From: Dehalococcoidia bacterium
GTDB taxonomy: Bacteria > Chloroflexota > Dehalococcoidia > Lucifugimonadales > JAGWBF01
Length of the DNA stretch: 7,712 nucleotides
Assembly: GCA_021296015.1 (NCBI GenBank)
Contig: JAGWBG010000057.1
Location: 1-7,712, forward strand
Direction: 5' to 3'
Shown here: piece by piece, positions 1 to 5,372 of the stretch
Position numbering within the stretch: position 1 is the stretch's first letter
How the letters are laid out: each line of letters starts with the position of its first letter
Program-made: the position numbers and the translations under genes
The notes under the pieces: model-generated
The model's input: only the letters and a program-made list of their open reading frames with translations
Database searches by the model: none
Told to the model about the DNA's origin: nothing

Positions 1-43
1 CGTTGGCCTGATTTGGTACGTCTTCGAGAAATATGACTCTCAC
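1..43 (-). CDS. rplI: 50S ribosomal protein bL9, N-terminal fragment (runs off left edge)
   Basis: Only 14 codons are inside the window. They read (V/M)RVIFLEDVPNQAN from a GTG start at 41-43. This matches the highly conserved bL9 opening (M-K-V-I/V-F-L-x-D-V-P-x-x-A), the first beta strand of the N-terminal domain that binds 23S rRNA in the large subunit. The start is supported by a Shine-Dalgarno run, AAGGGAG at 50-56, six bases upstream. An in-frame ATG at 58-60 would add five residues not seen in the family and would leave the Shine-Dalgarno inside the gene, so GTG is preferred. In many bacteria rplI follows rpsF-ssb-rpsR. Here it has its own promoter and leader directly upstream and follows an unrelated CoA-transferase gene. 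Identification rests on a short stretch, but one that is very characteristic. Confidence 0.82.
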   Translation of the reverse strand, partial: MRVIFLEDVPNQAN

Positions 44-62
44 AGTCAACTCCCTTATCATC

Positions 63-116
63 TTGGCAGTAGCGTTCGGGTAGGGTCCGGGATCTTCTGC
101 CAAAGTCTGGACCCTA
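63..116 (-). promoter_or_regulatory. structured rplI leader, candidate H-type pseudoknot
   Basis: Two inverted repeats interlock in the rplI 5' leader. Stem 1 pairs TAGGGTCC (116-109) with GGACCCTA (88-81), eight Watson-Crick pairs. Stem 2 pairs TTGGCAG (103-97) with CTGCCAA (69-63), seven pairs plus a possible G-U. The 5' arm of stem 2 lies in the loop of stem 1, and its 3' arm lies downstream. The two stems can therefore form an H-type pseudoknot with connecting loops of roughly 5, 8 and 11 nt, or else compete. Stem 1 starts at the predicted transcription start, and stem 2 ends six bases before the Shine-Dalgarno. A role in controlling bL9 synthesis is inference from position and geometry. 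I do not recall an established bL9 leader family. Confidence 0.5.
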
Positions 117-121
117 GATGA

Positions 122-150
122 ATTATACCCTGAAGTGATTGCCGTGTCAT
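122..150 (-). promoter_or_regulatory. sigma70-type promoter for rplI
   Basis: Read on the minus strand, a -35 box ATGACA (150-145, five of six consensus bases) is followed by exactly 17 bases and a perfect -10 box TATAAT (127-122). The expected transcription start is near 115, giving a leader of about 72 nt before the rplI GTG. It lies in the gap after the CoA-transferase stop codon, so rplI can be transcribed independently of that gene. The boxes are seen directly; promoter activity is inferred. Confidence 0.7.
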
Positions 151-285
151 GTGGCCCTTGACCCTCCTTGGGGGTTCTTTTCTTGATGTATGAACAAAGT
201 ACTAAACCATGCCGTTTCATCACCGGCACTCCAGTGAAAGTGGGTGGGGGTCCGGAGTGTAAAGGGTATTCTGGATTCCCCCTAG

Positions 286-993
286 CTAAACCGGTGTCTC
301 CCAGATACCATCGGGAGGGATTCGGACTATCCGGTCCACGAAGATACCGGGAGAGTGCACACAGTCGGGATCTATGGAGCCGGGCGCCACGATGTCATTT
401 TCCACCTCAACAATAGTTATCGTGGCAGCTTGTGCCATAATAGGATTGAAATTGCGCTGGGACAGGCGATACTGCAGGTTGCCAAAGGTGTCCGCCCGGT
501 ATGCCCGAATAAAGGCGTAATCTGCGTGCAGGGGGTACTCAAGCACATATTCCCGGCCATTGATTGCCCTGTGCTCCTTTCCTTGTGCAAGCTCAGTGCC
601 CACGCCGGTGGGAGTATAGAATGCACCGATACCGGCCCCAGCAGCGCGGATTCTCTCGGCCAGGGTGCCTTGGGGAACCAGCTCCGCTTCAATCTCCCCG
701 GCCTCGTTCATCTTCTCGAAGGCCAGGACCTGAGAGGGATGGGTAGCGGCGGTGAAAGCACATACCATTTTCTTCATCTGTCCCGCCTCAATCAACCTGC
801 CAACGTCCATCTGATTGCCCACGCGCCCGTGATTGTTGGAGATGCCCGTCAGATTCCTAGCACCCTGCTGCACCAGTGCAGCGATGAGGTTTCGCGGTAT
901 ACCCGCCGGGCCGAAGCCTGGGAACATGATGGTGGAGCCGTCGGGTATGTCGGACACGGCTTCGGCGAAGGTCTCGTAGACCTTGTTTTTCAT
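286..993 (-). CDS. CoA-transferase family I, subunit A (3-oxoacid CoA-transferase alpha-like)
   Basis: A 235-residue protein with clear similarity to the alpha subunit of family I CoA-transferases (ScoA/AtoD/PcaI type). These enzymes move CoA between acyl-CoA and a free carboxylic acid, for example succinyl-CoA and acetoacetate. Family landmarks seen are FPGFGPAGIPRNLI (24-37), VPQGTLAERIRAAGAGIGAFYT (106-127, glycine-rich), the GKE-R-x-I-x-G-x-x-Y segment (138-149), GNLQYRLSQRNFNPIMAQAA (171-190), and the C-terminal PGIFVDRIVRIP. The ATG at 991-993 is chosen because AGGAGG (1007-1002) lies eight bases upstream; an earlier ATG at 1017 precedes that site. The catalytic glutamate of the enzyme lies in the beta subunit. 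No beta subunit follows: rplI starts 243 bases downstream behind its own promoter, and upstream is a long non-coding stretch. The exact substrate cannot be told from sequence. Confidence 0.9.
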   Translation of the reverse strand: MKNKVYETFAEAVSDIPDGSTIMFPGFGPAGIPRNLIAALVQQGARNLTGISNNHGRVGNQMDVGRLIEAGQMKKMVCAFTAATHPSQVLAFEKMNEAGEIEAELVPQGTLAERIRAAGAGIGAFYTPTGVGTELAQGKEHRAINGREYVLEYPLHADYAFIRAYRADTFGNLQYRLSQRNFNPIMAQAATITIVEVENDIVAPGSIDPDCVHSPGIFVDRIVRIPPDGIWETPV

Positions 994-1130
994 GGCGCTT
1001 GCCTCCTCTCGTCTCATCGCTATCTACCCTAAATACTACCTCAGACCCGGCTTGGATGCCAGAGGTCGAATCAAGAAACCGTGCTGGTGTTTCGGCACAA
1101 GGCCATTGCATTTGGATTCGGGAGGCACAC

Positions 1131-1164
1131 CGTCAATCGTCGCTCCGGCAAAAGCCGGAGTCCA
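1131..1164 (+). repeat. short palindromic repeat, copy 1
   Basis: CTCCGGC (1143-1149), the four-base loop AAAA and GCCGGAG (1154-1160) form a perfect seven-pair hairpin. It is preceded by CGTC and followed by TCCA. This is the common bacterial intergenic palindrome type CGTCATTCCGGC-AAAG-GCCGGAATCCA, slightly diverged. It lies in the gene-free stretch 994-1543. Confidence 0.7.
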
Positions 1165-1203
1165 ATAGTAGCCAATTTTGGGGTCGTTCCCAAAGATTCG
1201 GAG

Positions 1204-1235
1204 TCCTGGATTCCGGCTCAAGGCCGTAATGACGG
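1204..1235 (-). repeat. short palindromic repeat, copy 2 (inverted orientation)
   Basis: ATTCCGGC (1210-1217) pairs with GCCGTAAT (1223-1230) across a five-base loop with one mismatch. The flanks TCCTGG and GACGG are the reversed ends of the same repeat family as the copy at 1131-1164, so this copy is in the opposite orientation. Confidence 0.65.
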
Positions 1236-1397
1236 TTACGGAAAGGTCTCACTAGGGAAAAGGCACTTTGTAAACAGGACCTTAGACTCCTAGTCGCTTT
1301 GCTCCTCAGAATGACAATGAGAAGGCCCTGACCTAGGAATGACTATGGTCTTGCAAAGGCCACGTAAAAGGATGAAGGAAGGCGAATAGCCTCCCCA

Positions 1398-1427
1398 CCG
1401 TCACTCCCGCGAAAGCGGGAGTCTAGG
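1398..1427 (+). repeat. short palindromic repeat, copy 3
   Basis: ACTCCCGC (1403-1410), a GAAA tetraloop and GCGGGAGT (1415-1422) form a perfect eight-pair stem, flanked by CCGTC and CTAGG. It has the same architecture as the copy at 1131-1164 with a changed stem sequence, CCCGC/GCGGG instead of CCGGC/GCCGG. The two arms have changed together. Confidence 0.7.
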
Positions 1428-1440
1428 CGCATTGGGTTGG

Positions 1441-1464
1441 TGGAATCCCGTTATCACGGGAATG
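1441..1464 (-). repeat. short palindromic repeat, copy 4 (inverted orientation)
   Basis: TCCCGT (1446-1451), four bases, then ACGGGA (1456-1461) form a six-pair hairpin inside TGGAATCCCG...CGGGAATG. This is the reverse-orientation form of the family, and lies 13 bases after copy 3. Confidence 0.6.
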
Positions 1465-1543
1465 GCGAAGGGTATTTTTACCGGAACGACAATGAAAAGA
1501 GCAGGAGCGTGGCATAAGCTGGCTTCCACCCCGGAGCGCCTCT

Positions 1544-2176
1544 CTACTCTGCAGTACGCAGGTCGCCATGAAAGAACTGCTGGACATGGGACCTCAACTG
1601 GTTCCAGTGGTCGTTGAGACCTTCCATCTCTGCCTCGGTAAGCTCATTGTAGGTCTTCTTCAAGTGGGGAAAGTACCAGATCGAGAATACCCAGAAGCCG
1701 GGAACGATTGGGCCAGGGCCGGGTGTGTCGAGAAGGTGTCCGTTGGCACCCTCTACCTCCCATGAACCCGTGACTCGCCCGCCATCGGCAACGGCGAGGG
1801 CTTCAACCCACGAGGCCCTGCGGTCGTTGCCCTTATAGGGCCTCATCAGACGGAGAAGATGTTCCAGCCGGGCCTGGTCGTCGGAGTGGTCTCCGGCGGC
1901 ACGGTGAGTATAAAGGCTATTCCACGTCCGGCCCAGAGCAGGGACCACAAGGCCGCCATCGGAGGATATGGCTGGCATAGCTCCGGCTCGGGACCACCAC
2001 TCGGCCTTGAGCCGGGCGTTCTCCAGGTGAGTGTTCCCGTCTTCGTCGGGGACCTGGCCGGTGAGTCCCAAATCGTCGGGGGTCGCAAGGGATAGGGGCA
2101 ACCCTTCCAGCAGCCAGCGCAACTTGTATTGTTTGGCCGAATTAGTCGTAGCCAGTAGTATTGGTGTGTGTTTCAT
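1544..2176 (-). CDS. divergent Ham1/RdgB-like non-canonical NTP pyrophosphatase
   Basis: The protein (210 aa from the ATG at 2174-2176) aligns with the Ham1/RdgB/ITPA family. These enzymes hydrolyse ITP, dITP and XTP to monophosphates and so keep deaminated purines out of nucleic acids. Visible motifs are LLATTNSAK near the N-terminus, GNTHLENARLKAEWW (E-NA-KA motif), then AISSDGGLVV, where the family has ADDSGL, and KTYNELTEAEM near the C-terminus. The second aspartate of the DD pair is kept; the first is serine. The FGYDP loop and the C-terminal SHR motif, which recognise the base in the family, are replaced (PGFWVF and NDHW). Altered specificity is therefore possible. Start choice: 2176 fits the family N-terminus. 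ATGs at 2191 and 2230 are alternatives, the last overlapping the upstream gene; none has a clear Shine-Dalgarno. It is the third gene of the cassette, 28 bases after the nuclease-like gene. Confidence 0.75.
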   Translation of the reverse strand: MKHTPILLATTNSAKQYKLRWLLEGLPLSLATPDDLGLTGQVPDEDGNTHLENARLKAEWWSRAGAMPAISSDGGLVVPALGRTWNSLYTHRAAGDHSDDQARLEHLLRLMRPYKGNDRRASWVEALAVADGGRVTGSWEVEGANGHLLDTPGPGPIVPGFWVFSIWYFPHLKKTYNELTEAEMEGLNDHWNQLRSHVQQFFHGDLRTAE

Positions 2177-2204
2177 GCGCTTATGTGTCATTGTGTAACG
2201 ATAG

Positions 2205-2906
2205 TTATGGATGAAGCACTTCAATATCATTCCAACTCAATATGTTTTCTTCCTTGAGCCAGGGTTGTCCATCAGGCCCGCGTTGATTGAGCATGAATTT
2301 AACCTGACGGTTTCCCTCGGCCCTGAACTTATCTCTGATAACAAACGGAACTACCTTTAGGTCGGTGTCAAGTCTGCCTAGCAGAATTTTTGCCGTCACG
2401 TACTCACGGATTAGCTGATGCACTAGGACATTATCTGTGTCTTTACTAAAGTCCTCCAGATGCTTGGTCTCTCCAATGAAGAGATGTTTGGGAGTCTTGA
2501 GGATGATGTCTATTTCTGTATTGATGAGATTATTGCCTGGTTTTTTCATAGCATTTTGGTCTCTTGGAGAAACGCTGTAATTCCAATTCTCTTTCATATC
2601 TGAGCGTAAGTTGGAAGTCTTCATCGAGTCGCACAAGTCACCAAATATGCGGTTATAGTGCTTCATAAAATCTACGTTTCTGTCCTTTTTCGTCTCCTTT
2701 GTTTTCTTCTGGTTTATCTCCCAATGATCCCGTATTCCCTTCCAAAACAGTTCGATTTCTACATTGCTTGATTGAGACTTGGATAATGGTTCGAGTAGTT
2801 TATTAGCGAGATTACCGCGAGCGGAGGCGGTCGTAAAAAATGGAGTGAAATAACGCGCGGTTTTCCAGTTCTCCGTCCTGTTTTCTATTCCCAGAATACC
2901 CATCAT
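2205..2906 (-). CDS. AT-rich hypothetical protein with RecB/Cas4-like PD-(D/E)XK nuclease motif
   Basis: I do not recognise this 233-aa protein as a whole. Its middle carries the PD-(D/E)XK nuclease signature: D133 in NTEIDIIL, then E146 and K148 in FIGETK, then Q164-x4-Y169 in HQLIREY. The spacing and the Q-x-x-x-x-Y element resemble motif III of RecB-like nucleases. The N-terminal 120 residues are rich in lysine and asparagine, without visible motifs. The start is well supported: AAAGGAG lies five bases before the ATG at 2904-2906 and eight before a second ATG at 2901-2903. It begins 24 bases after the DUF2779 stop and is followed closely by the Ham1-like gene, so the three are probably co-transcribed. 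Base composition is odd: a sampled 120 bases (2641-2760) are about 38% GC, while the adjoining DUF2779 gene is near 60%. This suggests separate, recent acquisition. The nuclease function is inferred from motifs only. Confidence 0.6.
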   Translation of the reverse strand: MMGILGIENRTENWKTARYFTPFFTTASARGNLANKLLEPLSKSQSSNVEIELFWKGIRDHWEINQKKTKETKKDRNVDFMKHYNRIFGDLCDSMKTSNLRSDMKENWNYSVSPRDQNAMKKPGNNLINTEIDIILKTPKHLFIGETKHLEDFSKDTDNVLVHQLIREYVTAKILLGRLDTDLKVVPFVIRDKFRAEGNRQVKFMLNQRGPDGQPWLKEENILSWNDIEVLHP

Positions 2907-2930
2907 TCCATCTCCTTTCAGCCATCGCTC

Positions 2931-4523
2931 CTATGGATTGCCTCCGGCTTCGGCCAGCAGGGCGTCGTAGACGCGGACCATCGCCTCGGTGTCCCGTTGG
3001 CAGTAGGCGAGGAGGGCCTCTCTAATTTTGGCCCTCTCCGCTTCTGGGGTTTCGGCAGCAACCATTCGGGCGTAGGACATCGAGGCGGCCAGGCCTTCCG
3101 GAATCTCCATGTCGGCGTAGCTCAGGCCGGGAACCAGGACGGGTAGCACCGACTTGAGCGAGTAGCTCCCGTGAAATTCGGGGTGGTAATAGTTGTCTCT
3201 GACCAGCTTCAGAAGGTCAACCATCCGATCGCATAAGGCCAGCAGGCGGTCCTCGTATTGTGGGAACGCTTGCGCCAACTCCCTCATTATGGTCCTTTCA
3301 TAGGTTGAGTAGGCAATGATGGAGCCTTCGGGGGGAATAGCTTCCAGCAGGCGGGTTACGAAACGCTCTCTGGGGTCCCGGGCGTCGTGATTGAGGAACG
3401 AATCATGTCTTATCTGTCTGTATGAATCCCGTACGTGCAGGGACCACTGGAACGGAATTGTCTGGTAGGGTCTGGTGCCGACATATAGTGGTATGGCCTG
3501 CATGATGGTCTCGAAGTCCAAAAAGCTGGCTGGAAATGTGACTTCTCGTAGCTTTGGTCCTAGTTCCGGGCTGATGGAAGAACGTCCGCTAACCACGCTA
3601 TCCCGCATTCGGCGTTGCAGGGAGGAGAGACCGGGGAAGTCCGCCGGAATGCTGCCAATATCGAGAATTCCTGAGGCCCTCAAACTTTCCCTATCTCTTT
3701 CTTTCAGTTGGAGCAACTCTCTGATGGGGTGTTCCGCCTCGTCCTGATGGCAGTACCCAAAGAATGAGCACGTGTAGGGTCTTGTGCAGTGCCGGCCAGT
3801 TTCGATGTCCGGCGCAACGTCCAGTTGCAGAGTCGCCCACATGCGGGCCAAGTCCTCCGGCACATTCTCGGCTACAAAGCGGCGGGCCTTCTCCGTTACA
3901 TCTTCCAGGGTAAACAGCTGCTCAAGGTCGTGGTCTCCGCCCTGGTACACGTAGGCGTTGTTGAGGTGCATCAAGTAGGCCCTCTTGATTGGGACTCCGG
4001 AACCTTCCGAGGCGTACACCTGAATTGCGACATCGGTGATGTGTTCGGGTTTCACTCCGGTGGTGGACTTGACTTCCACCAAATCGAATTCTCCCAGGCC
4101 GTTTCGCTTGAGGACATCGCTTCTCATTCTGATACACTGGAAGGTAAAGGCGGCCTCGTATAGGGCAGGTATGGTAGCGTCGTCCAGGAGGTCCCGGGTT
4201 GTTCTGACTGCCCGGTCGTGCTCCAGGTGTGATTCCTCTATGAGCCTGCCGTTGGGGAACCGCTGCCTCGCCACTTCACCGACGGCGTTGCCTGTGTCAA
4301 ACCTTGCCTGAAGACCCGCATCCACTGGGTCGGCGAGCTCATGGTGGTAGCACTCCAGGTAGAGCCGTTTCAGGCACTGGAGTCCAGTCTGGAACCTGCA
4401 CTTGGATAGAACTGGCGGCAATTGGGCATCCGTCAGCGTCGGTTTACGGTTGAAATGGGAGGCTGGCTGCTGATCGCGGCTATGGTAACGTAGCCCTCTC
4501 CTCGTTAAGCCATATCCCCACAT
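2931..4523 (-). CDS. DUF2779-domain protein: Cas4/RecB-like nuclease fused to DnaQ-like exonuclease
   Basis: A two-domain nucleic-acid enzyme; numbers are for the 530-aa form. The N-terminal half is Cas4/RecB-like. C50 lies in GLQCLKRLYLEC, D136 in RSDVL, E150 and K152 in LVEVKST, and Q168 in AIQVY. A C-x5-C-x5-C cluster (C246, C252, C258) with C50 could hold a 4Fe-4S cluster. The C-terminal half is DUF2779: SFLDFETIMQAIPLY (D336, E338), RPYQTIPFQWSLH, RMVDLLKL (D436), YHPEFHGSYSLKSVLP, and YCQRDTEAMV (D511). Together these give a DEDD exonuclease set. The biological role of the family is not established. The start is uncertain. An in-frame TTG at 4577 has only a weak AGG ahead of it, the ATG at 4523 has no Shine-Dalgarno, and family similarity begins only near residue 37. 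It is the first gene of a three-gene minus-strand cassette and diverges from the GPP34 gene. Confidence 0.85.
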   Translation of the reverse strand: MWGYGLTRRGLRYHSRDQQPASHFNRKPTLTDAQLPPVLSKCRFQTGLQCLKRLYLECYHHELADPVDAGLQARFDTGNAVGEVARQRFPNGRLIEESHLEHDRAVRTTRDLLDDATIPALYEAAFTFQCIRMRSDVLKRNGLGEFDLVEVKSTTGVKPEHITDVAIQVYASEGSGVPIKRAYLMHLNNAYVYQGGDHDLEQLFTLEDVTEKARRFVAENVPEDLARMWATLQLDVAPDIETGRHCTRPYTCSFFGYCHQDEAEHPIRELLQLKERDRESLRASGILDIGSIPADFPGLSSLQRRMRDSVVSGRSSISPELGPKLREVTFPASFLDFETIMQAIPLYVGTRPYQTIPFQWSLHVRDSYRQIRHDSFLNHDARDPRERFVTRLLEAIPPEGSIIAYSTYERTIMRELAQAFPQYEDRLLALCDRMVDLLKLVRDNYYHPEFHGSYSLKSVLPVLVPGLSYADMEIPEGLAASMSYARMVAAETPEAERAKIREALLAYCQRDTEAMVRVYDALLAEAGGNP

Positions 4524-4595
4524 TAACGTGTGATGGTCTTGCCCATGGATTGTAGCAGTGGCCTTGCGGGACTTCAACTCGACCTATAAATTGGC

Positions 4596-4624
4596 TTGCA
4601 AAGAACTGACTAGTATACTATGAT
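4596..4624 (+). promoter_or_regulatory. promoter for the GPP34-family gene, with an overlapping palindrome
   Basis: A -35 box TTGCAA (4596-4601), a 17-base spacer and a -10 box TATGAT (4619-4624) place a transcription start near 4631, about 80 nt before the GPP34 ATG. A perfect ten-base palindrome TAGTATACTA (4611-4620) overlaps the spacer and -10 box, and GACTA/TAGTC (4608-4612, 4624-4628) extends the symmetry imperfectly. The palindrome could be an operator, and TATACT on the other strand could serve the divergent nuclease cassette. The boxes are seen; function is inferred. Confidence 0.5.
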
Positions 4625-4712
4625 AGTCCCGCCTCTCCGGTATGGCTGCGGCCAGGCCACGGCTCGGCAGCGGCGCCAGAGTGGGGGTGGCTACATAGGA
4701 AGGAGAAATAGC

Positions 4713-5372
4713 ATGCTGAGGTTCGTCGAAGAAATCATTCTCCTCCTGCTCCGCGACGATGGGAGGTTTGTAAACGTATCCAGTTGGACGATGGACTACG
4801 CTATAGCCGGCGGTGTGCTGATGGACTTGGCAATGGAAAATCGTATTGACACCGACCTGAATAGTCTGGTTCTGGTAGACGCTACGCCAGTTGGTGATAG
4901 CCTTCTCGACCCGACGCTGGCCGAGATAGCAGCCAGGACTGAGGCAGGGGAGAAATACGACGCCCGTTTCTGGGTTACACACACTTCGAGGAACGCTTCT
5001 GCCATCCGGGAAGAGGCGCTCCACAGACTGATGGTTCGGGGCATCCTGGAGCGCCAGGACGATCGCTTCCTTTGGGTGTTCAGGTCCAGACGCTATCCGG
5101 CAATAGACGGCAGAGCCGAGCGCGAAGTGAAGTTGCGTATCATGGGTGTGTTATTCAGCGATGAGATTCCGGACCCGCGCGACGTGATGCTCATCTGCCT
5201 GGTAGACGCATGTGACATCTTCAAAGAGTTGTTGTCCCGGCACGAATTGACCACGGCGTCCGACCGCATCGCTCAGGTGCGCAGGCTGGATCTCATCGGT
5301 CAAGCTATGTCCAGGGCCATCCTCGACATTGAAATGTCGGTCGCAGCCTCAATACAGGCACATCCTATGTAG
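4713..5372 (+). CDS. GPP34 (GOLPH3/Vps74-like) family protein
   Basis: A 219-aa protein of the GPP34 fold. In eukaryotes this family (GOLPH3, Vps74) binds phosphatidylinositol-4-phosphate at the Golgi; the job of the bacterial members is unknown. Matching parts are the opening MLRFVEEIILLLLRDDGRFV (family L-x-L-x-E-E-x-L-L-L-x-L-x-D), AGGVLMDLAMENRI (32-45), the PVGDSLLDPTLAEI segment (59-72; family PTGD-LLD), EEALHRLMVRGILE and a C-terminal helical part. The residue before the GG pair is alanine, where human GOLPH3 has a lipid-binding arginine, so lipid binding should not be assumed. The ATG at 4713 is chosen because AAGGAG (4700-4705) sits seven bases upstream. An upstream in-frame ATG at 4620 would lie on the -10 box. 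No signal peptide is seen, so it is probably cytosolic or peripheral to the membrane. It is divergent from the nuclease cassette and followed by the SulP gene on the same strand. Confidence 0.85.
   Translation: MLRFVEEIILLLLRDDGRFVNVSSWTMDYAIAGGVLMDLAMENRIDTDLNSLVLVDATPVGDSLLDPTLAEIAARTEAGEKYDARFWVTHTSRNASAIREEALHRLMVRGILERQDDRFLWVFRSRRYPAIDGRAEREVKLRIMGVLFSDEIPDPRDVMLICLVDACDIFKELLSRHELTTASDRIAQVRRLDLIGQAMSRAILDIEMSVAASIQAHPM

Larger units (their letters stand above)
994..1543. other. gene-free repeat-bearing intergenic region
   Basis: About 550 bases between the CoA-transferase start and the Ham1-like stop, with no convincing gene. It carries four palindromic repeats (1131-1164, 1204-1235, 1398-1427, 1441-1464). 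It also holds shorter pieces typical of such debris: GCTCCTCAGAATGACA near 1300, CTAGGAATGAC near 1333 and CCGGAACGACAATGA near 1481. Open frames here are short, and one contains the WTPAFAGAT peptide that arises when these palindromes are translated. The base AGGAGG at 1002-1007 is the ribosome site of the CoA-transferase. I see no tRNA, and no terminator with a U-tract. Confidence 0.7.

Noticed and set aside
157..190. ACCC...GGGT inverted repeat followed by a T-rich run on the plus strand, terminator-like
   Set aside because: The stem is only four firm pairs and nothing in the window is transcribed on the plus strand into it.
227..259. CACTCC...GGAGTG inverted repeat just after the CoA-transferase stop
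   Set aside because: Six pairs around a 21-base loop with no U-tract on the minus strand. It may be a degraded palindromic repeat but is too weak to call.
355..1032. Plus-strand open frame of 225 codons opposite the CoA-transferase gene
   Set aside because: The minus strand has a clear family match and ribosome site. The plus-strand translation has no recognisable motif and is a shadow.
1060..1076. GGTCGAATC resembling a tRNA T-arm
   Set aside because: No acceptor, D-arm or anticodon stems can be built around it.
1036..1221. Minus-strand frame of 61 codons upstream of the CoA-transferase
   Set aside because: It contains the WTPAFAGAT peptide typical of translated intergenic palindromes, has no ribosome site and runs across two repeats.
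994..1543. CRISPR array
   Set aside because: The repeats are few, inverted relative to one another, unevenly spaced and internally palindromic, and there are no regular spacers or cas1/cas2 genes.
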